A DNA stretch of 64,000 nucleotides, from NCBI GenBank assembly GCA_023055355.1, contig JALJCS010000001.1, positions 66,753,381 through 66,817,380 of the forward strand. The letters run 5' to 3'. The number at the start of each line of letters is the position of its first letter. The first letter of the stretch is position 1. The notes beneath the pieces were generated by a model. The model was not told the origin of the DNA and ran no database searches. It worked only from the letters and a program-made list of their open reading frames with translations. Below are positions 1-12,864 of the stretch, piece after piece. This DNA is from Agelaius tricolor (taxonomy: Eukaryota > Chordata > Aves > Passeriformes > Icteridae). Made by a program: the position numbers and the translations under genes.

Positions 1-3000
1 GTACTCTTCCTTGGTGTGTTTGGAGATCAACTCAAAGTATATTAAAAATTTTTATACAAATAATTATTCAATGAAAGACAGCAATAAGCTTTTTTCTAAC
101 CTTTCATCATGAACAGTAGATTGCAAATTATACAGAGCTATTCACTGACATCTTTCAGGAAGCTAGAAACATGCTGTAATTTTATGCAAATATTTTATAA
201 TGGGGCACACTGGAAAGTAGTAAAGGTTCTATCGGATGTCAGAATGTATACATTTGTGAGAAGCAACTTCACTGCAATCAAACGTCAAAAGTTTCTTAAA
301 CGGAGATTCAACACAGATGAAAAAAATTTGGAGTCTCAACATTTTACTAAAATGAAATAGAAATTCCTAATTTTGATTTAGGATTCTTCAAAGTCCCTGA
401 AAAAGCTTTTTCAAACATTATATAAACATTTTTCTTCATCTACACATCAGTGTAAAAGACAGATTTGCTAATAAATACAATTGCAGCACTTCACTATGCT
501 CACCAGACCGTGAGCAATGGATAAACAAATAAATACTGTATTATGTTTCCTTCCTCTTTGAGTGCTGCTTGATTGGTTGTACAGTGATTCCTTCCATTTC
601 AGTAATTTAAAAATTACTAACGTTTGCTAACCTATGGCATGTGGTGGCCAGAAACCAGGAGGATCCCTTTGCTGTAGCCACCACACCTGAATGTGCTCTG
701 TGTGCATAGCTTGACTTAAGTCAAGAAGACGGCTCAGTCAGCAAGCCCCAGACAAAGGTTTTGAACAACAGGACTCCGTACAATAGCTTTTTCTTTAGCA
801 GGAGAAACCTTCAATCCTCCCAAAATTTTGTCAAGACAATACCCTTCACAGACCTTGTGAGCACCTGTGATGTGATATCCCAAGTCAATTCAGTTTTGTG
901 TAGGTCTGCATTAAAAAAGAATCATGGAAGAGCCTAACCAACGCGTGTAAACTGGGTTAGTGGGAAAGATGAGCATCAGGGACAGAGAGCAGCCAGGAGT
1001 AATGCCCTCCAGGTCTTGAAGCAGTCACAAATACACAAAACAGTACAGAAGGAAAAAGGGAAAGGTAATTCTTGTGTTCACATTTTGTAAGTGTTGCAAG
1101 GCCAGCCTAGTTTTAATGCAAAAATTAGCACAGCATGATGAGAAAAAAGTGTCAAGTTTAACACACTGCCAATAAATGAAACCTTAGGATGTTGACCAGT
1201 GATCTATGCCTTTTGTACCTGATAATACGAAAAACGTATTGGACAGGATAAAAATTAACTTCTTGATCCAAATTTGAGGATCCTGATCTATAATTTGTTG
1301 AATTCAGTGGAAGACACAATACCTACCCTTCCCAGTTATTGCAGTCATCTGAGTCATGCTCAGTGATACAGCGTGAGCTCTGAGCATGGCCCTACTCTTA
1401 CAGTGGCCAAAACTCCATTGTCCCCCCTTCATTTTCCTGCCTTAGAGAAGTAAGTATGCAAATGCAACTATTCCATTGAGTTATGGCAAAGCTGAATTTG
1501 ATGCAGGCAAACTTAGCCTCACTTGCTTCCACCCAGATTCTACTTGAAGAGAGTTTCTTAATCCCTCGTACGTCTGTATCACCCTTCTCCTTACACATCT
1601 TTATGATTTCATCTTCTCTGTCTTATTGAAGTGCTGTTTCCTCTCTTCACTCAAACTCTTCTTGATTATTCATATCTTTCTCAGCAACACTTAGTCACTA
1701 TCAGGAGGTCACCTCTTGCCTTCCAGCAGACAGGTCTGATTGCAGTTTTCATGCTGCTTTTTGACAGAGTAGGAATGAGAATGAAAGACCTCTTAAACAC
1801 ATTCTTTCTTGGGCAGGGAAATGGGTGCTACCTGGCCTGTGTTTGCCTCTATTTTTACCTCCACCTATCACAGATCAAGGGAAAGAGTCAAGGAACCCTT
1901 GAGTTCAAATGTCTTGACTTCCATGGCTACAGATTTTAAATAAATATAGATGGATTTAAAGGTGATAACATCATTTAAAGAAAATAAATGTTTATCAGAA
2001 AGATTATATGTGAGATAAGAGTAGTATAAGGTCATGCTGTGGACCATGCTGTAAATCAGGTTAGATATGTTAAGGTAAGCTGATGTACAGCAGTATAAAA
2101 TCTGTCTCCAAGTATTTAGCTTAAATTTGTCCTGAGACAGGCAGATCTATGCCCAGCCAGTTCCTAAAAAAAAAAAAAAGGAGGACTAATCTCTTTAAGT
2201 CTCCTCCATTTTATTGCTGAACATGACATTTCATGGCATGCAATATCTCTTTGGTTAATTTGAGTCATCTGCCTGGTTGTGTCCCCTCCCAATGTCTTGA
2301 GCACCCTCAGTCTATTCACTGGGGAGGGGGCACAGAGTGAGAAGCAGAGAAGGCTTTGATTCTGTGCAGGCACTTGTCAGCAGTTTCTAAAATATTAATG
2401 TGTTATCAGTATTGTTTTGGCTGCAAATCTAATATATAACACAAGATGACCTGCTGTGAATAAACTCCAAGCCAGTACAGTCTCTAAGCTGCTGGGCAGA
2501 AGAGATGTGCTCTCAGGCACTGAATTGGGGTGATCTCCTGATCTCACCAGGAGATGCCCCAGGTGGGTCTCTGGGCCACAGCCAGTTCCTGTCTCAGGCT
2601 CTTTGGTGTTCCTTGATGCCAGCACAAACACTGAGCAGCAACACTGAGCACACTGCCCAAATGATGCCACACACACAGCCCACGAGTGCTGGGCTCCCAA
2701 ATGGCCATAGCTGAGCTCTGAGCTGTGCTTGGATGGACATGGATAGATATATCGCGTGTCTGTAGCTGGTTTGTCTTTGACGTGCATATGAATGGGTGAA
2801 AAATATTCTACTTCTGGCTGTAATTTGAATTTCCTACAACCCAATACAAATGCTGTGGTGATTAATTAATGTTTGCAAATTCTTTTGTAAGTGTGAAGGG
2901 CCATGGCAGATGTTACTGATTTACTAAGGCAGAATTTCCAGTCTTCGGAATTTTAAGTCATCTCTTTCCAGGTCTACAGCAGGTGGTAGCACTCAGCCAT

Positions 3001-4598
3001 CAGCGCATTTCTGTCTTTCAGGGTTGATTGCAAGAGCTTTTGAGCTGGCACATACTGATGACCAGGGCTATCCAAAACCTGTGTATCTCATGCTTTCTAT
3101 TTGGGATCCATGATCAGGATACTATGAAGGAAAACCAATTTTTTATGACAAGAATATTGAGTTCTTATTAGATCAAAGATAAAATTATGGAAACGTCCAT
3201 GTAGCTGAGAGATATGCCAGGCTCTTGCAGGATCATTCTCTGATTCCCATGTGCCACAGAGGGAGTGCCCAGTGACATAAGCTATGGGAATGTGGCTGTC
3301 AAGAGATCTGAAGGGAAAATTTATACAGCTTGAAAGGATGATTTGTTGAGATATGAAAGGCAAAAGACATCCTTGGTTTTATCACATTAGACAGAAAAAC
3401 TTGGGGTATCAAGACTATTTCTTTGCCTTTTTTATATTTAACATTCAGGTCTCATCTTCTCCAGGAGACTTTACTGTCATTTATTCAATGGCATCATCAC
3501 AGGATTTGGGAAACTTAAGAATGAGCACCAGAAAGCAGAAGGTTGTGTAGCTATACTGCTAACACAAGTTTTTTTCTGTTAGTCTTTGTTACCTGCAGAA
3601 ACTCGTAAGTGGTGAGAACAAGAAAATCAAGGTCTAAGTTCACCTCAGCCTAACTTGTCTGAGAACATCAAGCCAGGGTCCAGCACTGATATTAAAGTTG
3701 TTGTTCCTCAGCTTTCCTGGTACCCTAGAGAACAGAGCCTAGTAACACTCTCTGGATCACAATGTCCCTCAAAATTTGCTTCTCTTACACTTGTATAGAA
3801 GAGCACAAATATCTTGACAGCAGGAGTCACTGCACCTTTGCTTTCCATGATGGTTTTCAGCAAATAAAGTTTTACCATCTATTTGACTTGGCTGATGTCT
3901 CCAGGTAATTTCCTCTTTTTTTAAAATTTTCTTTGCCATCTGTGGCATGGTGTCTGTGATGATTTGAGTCCTTAGGTGTGGCTTTACTGAGCATAACCAG
4001 GTGAAATTGCTCCTCTTTAATTTGGGTTTAGGACTATGCATTTTAGTGGTGAAGGCAAGCTTTAGATTCAAATTTACCTCTTTCTACACAAAGTTGATAT
4101 TATTCAGCTAGACCTGAAAAAGGATGTTGCAGAAAATAATGTCTGTAAGATAGGCTGGCAGGTCTGCTAATGGTTAAAAAATTCTAACTCTGTTTCATTT
4201 AATTAATTCTTGAAAATCTCTTACACACACACTTCTAGTTGCAGAAGCTTGCAAATCAGCTGGATTTTTCAAACGATTATGGCTCTATTTATAATGACAC
4301 TTAGCAACTCTAACTGATTATGTTTTAACACTAAAAAATAGCCAGAAACACAGGGTATCAAAGCGAAGTGAAGATGCCAAAAATATTGTTGCTATTTCTA
4401 CTGACATAACTGATACTGCTATATAAATAACCTTTTTTATGATGTGTTAACTTCTTTGTATGACATCTTCAGTTTGGAGGATGTTCATCACTGCCTTCTA
4501 TCTTTCACTGTAAGAACAGAGTTGTAAAATAACCACTCCCTGTTTGGATTTTAATTCCTTTTGTAATTCTGTTGACATAGCTGGATTTTCTTTCTGGA
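1..4598. other. Intergenic DNA downstream of VGLL2, no gene seen
   Basis: AT-rich unique-looking sequence with only short chance frames (longest 149 codons at 2844-2395, with no recognisable family). In mammals ROS1 lies beyond the 3' side of VGLL2 in convergent orientation. I looked for kinase-type or ROS1 C-terminal peptides on the plus strand here and saw none, so ROS1 is probably just outside the window. Confidence 0.6.
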
Positions 4599-5038
4599 AT
4601 GGAATAGAATCATTTAGGTTGGAAAAGACTTCTAAGATCATTAATTTCAACCATCAACCCAGCGCTTCCAAATGCACCATGTCCCTAAGCACCACATCTA
4701 CAAGTCTTTTAAGTACTTCCAGGGATGGTGAGTCCATCAGTTCCCTGGGCAGCCTGTTCCAATGCTTGACAGCCTTTTTGGAGAAGAAATGTCCCATAAA
4801 ACCCAACCTAAACCCCCCCGGTGCAACTTGAGGCTATTTCCTTGCATTCTGTCGCTTGTTACTTAGGAGAAGAAACAGACCTCCACCTTCTTACAACCTC
4901 CTTTCAGGTAGTCATAGAGAGCGATAAGGTTACTCTTGAACCTCCTTTTCTCCAGGCTAAGTAACCCCAGTTCCCTCAGCTGCTTCACATAAGATTTGTG
5001 CTCAAGACCCTTCACCAGCTCTGATGCCCTTCACAGAC
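4599..5038 (-). mobile_element. CR1 LINE copy A, 3' terminal fragment
   Basis: On the plus strand this reads as the reverse complement of an avian CR1 3' end. It starts with GGAATAGAATCATTTAGGTT and continues through the familiar blocks about the first aid-like phrase order of this family: the TCCCTGGGCAGCCTGTTCC block, the TTGAGGC/TTTCCTTG block and the GCGATAAGGTTACTC block. It is 5' truncated, as CR1 copies usually are, and abuts a second copy directly. CR1 has no poly(A) tail, so the 3' end is defined by the ATTCTAT-type terminus near 4599. It has no intact coding capacity. Confidence 0.85.
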
Positions 5039-6640
5039 TCAAGGTTGGAAATTATCTCCAAGACCATGAAGTGTTGTCATTATAGCACAAGAGTTCTATT
5101 GTCATTGCAAGGGTTCCACATTGCTAGAGTTTCGTACCTCCTTGATGTTTCCTGTAGGCAGCTCCTCTAGGCACTAACTCTCCCTTCTTCTCACAGTACC
5201 CCCACTGACTCCAGTTTCCCTCAACCAACCAATCCATTCTTTTATAACACTCTTCTGATTGGCTACAGCTGTGGCCTGTTAAAATCAGGCCGGCTCCTAA
5301 TCTTTAATAATTAACCCACCTGTAATGCTTTAGGGGGTAAGACTACTTTCTATACTACCTTTATTTACTTATATTCTATCCCCCTACAATGAAGTCCAAC
5401 TTTTGACCAACCACCACTTTGTCCACTAAACCATAGCACTAAGTACCATGTCCAGTCATTTCTTGGACACTTCCAGGGACATGACTCTGCTATCTCAGCA
5501 ATCCATTCCAGTGCTTGACAACCCTTTCCATGAGGAAATTTTTCCTATCCAACCTGAAGCTCCCCTTGCACAGCTTGAAGATATGTCCCTTTGTCCTGCT
5601 ACTTGTTGCCTGGCACTTCACTACAGCTTCCTTTCAGGCTGTTCTAGAGAGTGATAAAGTCTCCTCTGAGTCTCCTTTTCTCCAGTCTAAGCAATCCCAG
5701 CTCCCTCAGCTGCTTCTTATAAGACTTGTGCTCCAGACCCTTCACCAGCTCTGTTGCCCTTCTCTAGTCACGCTCCAGCACTTCAATGTCCTTCTTGTGG
5801 TGAGAGGCCCAGAACTGGAGGTAGGATTCCAGGTGTGGCCTCACCAGTGCTGGGTACAGAGGGACAATCTCTTCCCTGGTGCTGCTGGCCACACAATTTC
5901 TGACACAAGTCAGGATGCCATTGGCCTTCTTGGCCACCTGGGCACAGCTGGATCATGCTCAGTTGGATGCCAACTAGCACTCCCAGGTCCTTTTCCTCTG
6001 GGCAGTTTTCCAGCCACTCTTCCCCCAAACTGTAGCGCTGCCTGGGGTTGTTGTGACCCAAGGGCAGGGCATGCCACTTGGCCTTGTTGAAGTAAGCCTC
6101 ATCCCACTGGCCTTGGCCCATGGATCCAGCCTGTCCTGATCCCTCCACAGAGCCTTCTTGCCCTCCAACAGATCAACACTCCCGCCCAGCTTGGTATTAC
6201 CTGCAAAGTGACTGAGGCAACACTCAATTCCCTTGTCCATATCACTGATAAAGATATTAAACAGGACTGGACCCAGTACTGAGCCCTGGAGGACACCACT
6301 TGTGTCTGTTGCCCACTGGATGTAACCCCACTGACGCTGCTCTCTGGCCATCCAGCCAGCTTTTCACCCAGTGAGCTGGGTAAAACCCCAGCCAAGGCAT
6401 GAGCAGCCAGACTCTTCAGGATAATGCTGTGGGAAACAGTGTAAAAGGCTTTGCTGAAGCCCAGATAAACACCATCCAGTCTTTTCCTCATCCACTGAGT
6501 GGGGCATCTTGCCATAGAAGGAGATCAGGTTAGTCAAGCAAGACCTGCCTTTTGTAAGCCTGAGCCTGATCCCCTGATTTTCCTGCATGTGCTGTGTGAT
6601 GGCCCTCAAGGTGATCTGATCCATTCACATCTTTTCTTCA
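5039..6640 (-). mobile_element. CR1 LINE copy B, reverse-transcriptase 3' part, split by a solo LTR
   Basis: This second CR1 begins with a new 3' end (CTCAAGGTTGGAAATTATCT), is interrupted at 5072-5388 by a solo LTR, and resumes through to about 6640. Minus-strand frames show degraded CR1 reverse transcriptase, including GFSKAFYTVSHSIIL and [17 protein letters not shown]. The position of the family's catalytic ADD box reads AGN, and several frameshifts divide the frame between about 5780 and 6620. It is therefore a dead, 5'-truncated copy. Confidence 0.88.
5072..5388 (-). mobile_element. Solo LTR of an endogenous retrovirus (317 bp) nested in CR1 copy B
   Basis: The element runs TG...CA in both senses (TGTTGTC...CCCTACA on the plus strand). 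It is flanked by the 6-bp duplication ATGAAG at 5066-5071 and 5389-5394. Removing it and one duplicate leaves continuous CR1 sequence, which proves insertion. On the minus strand a CCAAT box (5262-5258) precedes TATAAAA (5246-5240), supporting that orientation. No internal viral genes remain, as expected after LTR-LTR recombination. A 6-bp duplication is typical of class II (ERVK-like) elements. The family assignment is open. Confidence 0.78.
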
Positions 6641-8209
6641 GGGAATGCTTTCTGGGATGCCTACCTATCTACAAACAGAAATAAATTTCTGGGGAAAAGT
6701 GTTACTAAAAATCTCTTTAGAATTCTTTGCTTCAGTTTTATATTGTGAGTAAAATACTCAATCTTGATGGAAACAATATCAGAAAAAGTAGTGAAAAAGT
6801 GACTATAGCTGCAAACACCCTATAGTTACCATGTCTGCACAGCTGTGTTTTGGCTCAGATCACAGAGTCCTGCAGGTCCTAAGTGCAGGACTTAAATATA
6901 TGTCACTGGGGCATGGGTAGCAATAAAAGATATATGAGTAATAGGATGGCTTTTAAAAAACAAGTCTATGTGCAAGGAGGTTGGACTGTGAAATGTCTTA
7001 TGACTGTTACTCAAAGGACTAAACAACTACAAAAATTGCAAATTCTTATCTGATCTACTTTTTTTTTAATGGCATAAGTGTCAAGTTAAGTGGCAAATGA
7101 AAACAATAACATTCTCTGGGAAATACGCTCCCAAAGAGTGTAAACAAAATCAAATAAAAGTGCTGTCTTAAATACAAGATTTGCATTTTCTTAGCAGAAT
7201 AAACTCTCTGCCTTGACTCTGTGTGCACTCACTGAAGTGGAGGTCATGGCTAGTGACAACTGGGAGCTGTTCCTGGAGGCTTTCTTGCCTTTTTAGGTTA
7301 TGAGGGTCTCTGTGTGTTTAGGATAATATGATTGACGGCTCCACTCCGGCCCCAATTAGCACCCTATAATTTATTAGCTTCTGCTTTCAGATTATGCGCT
7401 AACTTCACAAATATTTCAACCACGGAAACAGCAGCTATCAAGTGTCTCTTTCCTGATCCAGCTCACTTGGACTGCAGTTAAATACAAGGAGGGAGCTGTG
7501 TAGGTCTGTCAAGAGAGAATAATCATTTGTGTCTCTGTGCAACGGGGGCTGTCATAATTCTTTAGGAACCAGCTTCTGGAAAAAAGGAGTTGTTCCACTG
7601 GATCAGAGTCAGGGGTTAGGGTTGGTTCCTGCCACAGAGGTTCACTGCAGGATTGAGACCAATTGCATTGGCTCTTCCTGAAAAGGCCCATGTTTGTCCA
7701 ACTCTGTTTATTATGTAAATACTGACTCCATGCAAACAACATTGGCAGGAAAGTTTGTGTCCCTCCTCACACTGTTTCTTTGCTCCTTGCTGCTGTGGTG
7801 TGGGGCCAGTGTACTAAGTGCAGGAGGGAAGAGCCTGGGGGAGGCAGGAGAACAGAGAGGAAATGAGATGCAAGGTTCAGGCTGAGGATAGAAGTCAAGG
7901 AGAGAAGTGGAGAAGTTGTGGTGGGTATGATGAGGGAGGAGGAGCACCTTGCAGCTGTACCCAGGCCAGGTGGGGCAGAAGGAAATGTGTCATGCCACAG
8001 GGAGATGGAGTACCCTCAATAATATCTAATGTGCTATTACATCTCCTAATGGGACAGCGCTCCTGCCAGGCATTTACCCTGCCTTTACCATGAATGAATA
8101 AGCAACTGGCACATACCTAAGGAAATGCTACTGTCCTTGGCCAGCCTGTGTTTTTGTGGGCTGCAGCTGACAAATGAAGTGCCCATGCATGAGACTGGGG
8201 GCCAGGAGA
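6641..8209. other. Intergenic DNA with one enhancer-like block, no gene seen
   Basis: No coding similarity. The block at about 7320-7500 is compositionally dense in ATTA, TTTATTAG and CAAT-type motifs and low in repeats, which is what conserved vertebrate non-coding elements often look like. The rest is unremarkable. Confidence 0.5.
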
Positions 8210-8410
8210 GTGCACACCTGCACCCTGCAGCACAGTGCTCCTGCACCTCTGCAGCCCTGCACAGCTGCATGCCTACACTCCTGTACCCTGCACCCCTGCA
8301 CAGCTGCACCCTGCATCCCTGCACTCTGCACTCTTACACTCCTACAGTCTTGCACCCTGCACACCTGCATTTGCACTCTCTGCATCCCTGCACTTCTGCA
8401 CTTCTGCACG
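8210..8410. repeat. Degenerate CTGCA-rich minisatellite
   Basis: About 200 bp is built from irregular 7-11 bp units around CCTGCAC and CCTGCATC, with TGCA recurring many times. Spacing varies, so it is an old, degenerate tandem array. It keeps frames open on both strands, giving Cys/His/Leu-rich peptides that have no family resemblance. Confidence 0.8.
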
Positions 8411-8734
8411 GGCTCTTCCAGCACCTTCCCTATCTCTTGGGGGACCTGGTGCAGAGAGGGCAGGGGCAAGAGGATGGGACATAGCACCCCAGGGCCTCTC
8501 TGCTGTAATTTGCACTTACAGCTTCGATGCACATTATTCCTGGGTTATACCTGGCTAAGGAGGCAGTAGAAAGTGTACTGCAAAAGTAACTCCTCCTTTA
8601 AGACTAGAAATGGACATGAAGTTGCTTGTCACTACCTTCAGATTAGATAATAGTGCTACCATGCTGGTAACTAAATTACAGCTTGGTTCCCTAAGCTGGA
8701 GTCCCAAAGCTTGGGAAGTGACTAAAGGAAAACT

Positions 8735-8933
8735 TTTCTTTCTCTCTTTTTTCTTTTTCTTTATCTTTTTCTTTCCTTTTTCTTTTCCTTTTCTTTTTCC
8801 TTTTTCCTTTTGCTTTTTCCTTTCTTTTTCTTTTTCTTTTTCTCTTTTTCTTTTTCTTTTTCTTTTTCTTTTTCTTTTTCTTTTTCCTTTTTCTTCTTTT
8901 TTGTCTTCTTTTTCCCCTATTCCTTTTTTTTTA
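8735..8933. repeat. Polypyrimidine tract, (TTTTTC)n and variants
   Basis: Nearly 200 bp of plus-strand T/C, mostly TTTTTC and TTTTCC hexamers, is interrupted only by rare A or G. The complementary strand is polypurine. The Lys/Glu-rich and Phe-rich open frames here are artefacts of the repeat. Confidence 0.9.
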
Positions 8934-11900
8934 AATGATCTTGCTACTTGCATTTCCCTATGCAAAATTGCCTAGCATACAAAATCAATGTCTCATTCCT
9001 GAAAATAACCATAGGATTCTCTCCTTTCCCTGCTGCAACTGCTCCTCTGGGTGGCAGGCCCGGGAAGACAGCCAAGACACTACAATCCTCCACAGGAGCT
9101 GGCTCATCCTTCTGTAATCAAAAGGGCACGTTAATTACAACACTTGCCCAGAAAAAGATGCACAGCAACTGTCAGTTAGAGAACGCTGCTGCATCCAAAG
9201 CCACCAGCAGCATTTTCCTCCCTTCCAAGAAGGGCCCAACATTTAAGCCCTAGCTAGAACTTGTCTTGTGAGCCTAAATATGACTTCAAAGGGAAGGTGA
9301 GAAGGGTCGGCAGTTCCTGGCCCAAGGAGGACACAGGGCAGATACATTTCCCCAGAGGCAGCAGCACAGAGTCTAGGGGACGCAAATGGGATTATTCAGC
9401 CTCTCTTTCACCCTCTGTCCCCTCCCTTCCTCCTCCTCTGCTGGGGGCTCCTATGGCAAACACACTGGAAAAGTAGGTAAGAAATAAGCAACACTACCCT
9501 AAATCTCTCCAACATTAAACTCTAAGTGGAGAGGCACATATATGTATTTAAGAGTTTCATGCTTCACTCTTGCAACTGCAGCCGTACTGAAGCAAAGACC
9601 TCATTAAAATAGAGACTGCTCCCACAAATACCATGCACTATCCCCACCTCCATCCTTCCCTTGACAGATCACTTTTAACCTCAGAGATAATCAAACAGTA
9701 TACTCCTTCATGCTTTGCTGATTTTCAGCTAATTTCAGAAAGGGAAATGAATACCTGTGGTGAATACATCCAGAGCTCACTTTGGAAACTCCTTGTGAAG
9801 AGGACATTCTTGCTACTGGGCAACAGCAGGTACCCTTGCTATGTCCAGCACTGCTGTGCTCTGCAGCAGATGCTTTCCCTCTGCCTTCTTCGCTGGACTC
9901 CGCACGAATGGGTCTGAAGCTGTTTGTGTCTGTTTGTCCGTCCCAGCTGGGCTAGTCTGTTTGTCAGGTGGGCAGCTAGAGAGCATGGTGGGGTGCATGA
10001 CATTCAGAAGGGGACAGAAGGAGGATCTGCTGTCCAGGCTGCAGAGATGGGGACTCACATCCCCTTCGGTGCATGACAAGCATGTGACAGGTAATATTTA
10101 CGTAACATCTAAGAAGAGTTTCTTTTTTAATTCCAGATTTTCTACAAGCATTCATGACTAAAGGAGTAGTGACCTATGATGCAAAGAGGAATGAAACAGG
10201 CTTGAGAAATGGCATGGAGGTCACGTGCACTGTTACTGCATTAGGAGCTGTGGCCCCAGTCCTGCAAAGACTAATGCCCAAACCTTAAAGGTTGGTGATC
10301 CTTCTAACACAGAGTGAGCAAAACTGCAAGGATTAGCCAAAACAGGGCATGTGTGCTTTCAGGCTGCAGTACACCCAGAGTAGGACTGTTTTAAAAAAAG
10401 TTGTTTGTACTTTTAGCACCTTGAGCCTCTGTCTTGGCTTTTGTGTTTAGATGTTTTCATGATAAAGCAGTAAAAAATGTACTCACAGAACAAATGGCAA
10501 AACCAATATACATGGATTCATTGCATAAATTCTCGTGCTTGAATATATTCACAGTCAAAATGAATTGTAAATGCCAATGTAGCAAATGACTCATTTATGC
10601 TTACATGAATATTTCCAAATGTATTTGGGCTGCGTCACTCAGCCCTCCTTGTTAAGAATTGCAAAGAAGAGGGGAGAAAAAAAGAAAGGAAAAAGAAATA
10701 ATTGTGGTGAAGCACGACCAGTCATAGACTCAGATTTCTCTTTAAAAATAAAACAAACTTAAAAAACAGCCTGAGAAAGCCCTCCGGAAAATGCTCACAA
10801 AATGATCCTGCTAACTTTAAGTTTCTGCAGTCAAACCAGTGCTTTTAATTACTTTTCTGCTGCAAAAAGCTGGTGCCTTCTTCCTTGATAAACACCTTGG
10901 AATGCTTTTGGTTTAACAAATAATGTAAATTCTGGGGTAATTCCCTTGCCCTTTGCAGCTTGTCTGGGCTGTGGATATTTGGAGGCTGAGGGAAAAACAC
11001 CCACCGGTTTGTCTGGCTGAGGGAACCACGGCAAGTCCCCCCTGCCATTTGCTAAGCTCTGGCTGGAGCTGCTCCTGGTCAGCTTCTCACAGTATACTCA
11101 CACTGCTTTGTTAAACTCTTTCTGTTAGGATTCCTATTCTTTCCCAGAAATTGAGCTATCACCAAACCTAGGAGAAGCAAGTTCGGGTTATTCATAACTC
11201 CACTCCTGACACACGGTGGACATTATGCCAAATTTTGTGAGAGTTTGAAAGGTAAAAGCTCTGATCTCAGCATAAAAGTTCATTTTCTACTGCTTCTCCC
11301 AGTGTCAGGAGGTAATGTTAGGAATTTCCTACTATAGGCTTTAAAATTTGTCAGCTTCAAAGACATTACATTAAGGAAAAAAAAAAACAAAACAGAAAAA
11401 ACGCAAAACACAGTAGTGTTGGGAACAGATATTTGTCTATAAAAAAAGTCAGCTTTTAGGTATAGGGTAAGTGCCATTTCTGCCCTGTTTCATTAATTAT
11501 TCATTACCTGGTAGTAACACTTTAATTTACCACTTCAATAGCTGTTCTATATGCTACAGTCCCCTCTGTTAGCCGAAGAAATATGGACCTGCTCCCTTAC
11601 TTTAACCAATGTTACAGCCACACCATACTCTAAAATGTAGCACTGCAATGGTCTCATATTTTCTTATATTTTGTATTTATCTCTGTGTATTTTACTCACC
11701 AAGAAAATATTTTCATCTGTTAGGATTTCTATTTATCTTTCATGCAAAATAATAAAATAACTCACTTCATCCATGTGAGAGATATGGTTTCTGGTTCACC
11801 CTGAAGTTTTCAGTTTGCCTCATTTCTCTTATTTAGCTTTAATTCTTCATTAAAGTACACAGGATGAATGAAGGAGATACCTTTAATACAGCTTTGCTAC

Positions 11901-12117
11901 TGTTAAATATCTATTTGCCCCTTTCAAAAAAACCCAAACAAAACAACTACTAAAGTGGCAAAATGACAGCAACAAGTAGACAAAGGGAAGTGTTAGAGGC
12001 GACTCAGAACTAATGTCCACCAAGTGCTTTTTGTTCTGGTGTTCCCTTTAAAGGCTGTTGGGTTGGAGGTGAGCCATTCTTCATCGGATTCCTTTCTCCC
12101 CCTGCTTTAAGAGGGTT
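8934..12117. other. Intergenic DNA between the polypyrimidine tract and the VGLL2 3' end, no gene seen
   Basis: Short frames only, none with family resemblance. An AT-rich, motif-dense block lies at about 10480-10650 (ATTCATTGCATAAAT, an AP-1-like TGACTCA, ATGAATAT). The VGLL2 transcript should end near 12118. Confidence 0.5.
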
Positions 12118-12864
12118 TAACTTTCACCAGAAAATGTTTATTGTAAAAAGAAAAAAAAGAAAAATAAAAAGAAAACACCAAAAAAACAACCAAAACCAAC
12201 CAAACAACCCCACCCCCAACCAAACAACTGTTATACAGCCAATGCAATGCGCCAAAGTCTGAGAGGTGCCACCTTGGTTTTCGTCTTTCTGGGATTTAAG
12301 CAGTTGTGAGGGGAACAGCTGCATATCTGTATGTCCAGGGCAGGTGGCCCAGTCAGACGCTTGCCACTCACAATCACAAAGCTGAAAAATCTGACCAGTT
12401 CCTTGATAGTCTGAAAAAGTTCATGAGTTCCAGTTTCTTCTCCTTTTACTTTTCTATAATGCAAAATAAAAATCCAGTTCAAAACTGCTGAGTATCTTTC
12501 CCATAGTTGCATTCAAGAAATAACTTTCACTGCCATAAAAAAATATTCACACCACTAAAAAACCCCCACAATTTCCTCTGTTGCCTGTATGAAGGCCAGT
12601 GGTTTTGCATCACCATCCATGATGTCATTTGACTCTTTCAGAGTATTCTGGCTGCAGGTCTGGGTGTGGGGTCTGCTTAAATAGAAGTTCAATGTCTTTG
12701 GCTCTCTTCTTGCAACAGAACAACTTTCTTCTCCGAAATAAGTCTCAAGTATCACCCTTGCAATGCCAGGTCCTTTTAAATCCTGTTGTCTTTCCCCGAG
12801 CAGCAGGGCCACGGTGGGCTTGGAAAAGGGCAAGGGGGGATCTGAGAGTCTTTGAGTCAGCACA
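12118..12864 (-). terminator. VGLL2: VGLL2 3' UTR and polyadenylation signal
   Basis: Reading the minus strand downstream of the stop codon, the only canonical AATAAA I see within 750 nt is at 12142-12137 (context ACAATAAACATT). It follows a long U/G-rich stretch (about 12225-12143). Cleavage would be expected 10-30 nt beyond it, so the lower end given here is approximate. The UTR contains no long open frame. Alternative or more distal signals cannot be excluded without transcript data. Confidence 0.6.

Noticed and set aside
5783..6624. Reverse-transcriptase gene
   Set aside because: The CR1 peptides are broken by frameshifts and stops, and the catalytic box is lost, so this is a dead LINE fragment, not a gene.
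8128..8569. Cys-rich repeat proteins on both strands
   Set aside because: They are translations of the CTGCA minisatellite in several frames, with no family resemblance.
8555..8975. Lys/Glu-rich (minus) and Phe/Leu-rich (plus) proteins
   Set aside because: They are translations of the TTTTTC simple repeat.
1..12117. 3' exons of ROS1, the expected convergent neighbour
   Set aside because: I saw no kinase-domain or ROS1 C-terminal peptide on the plus strand. The gene is probably outside the window.
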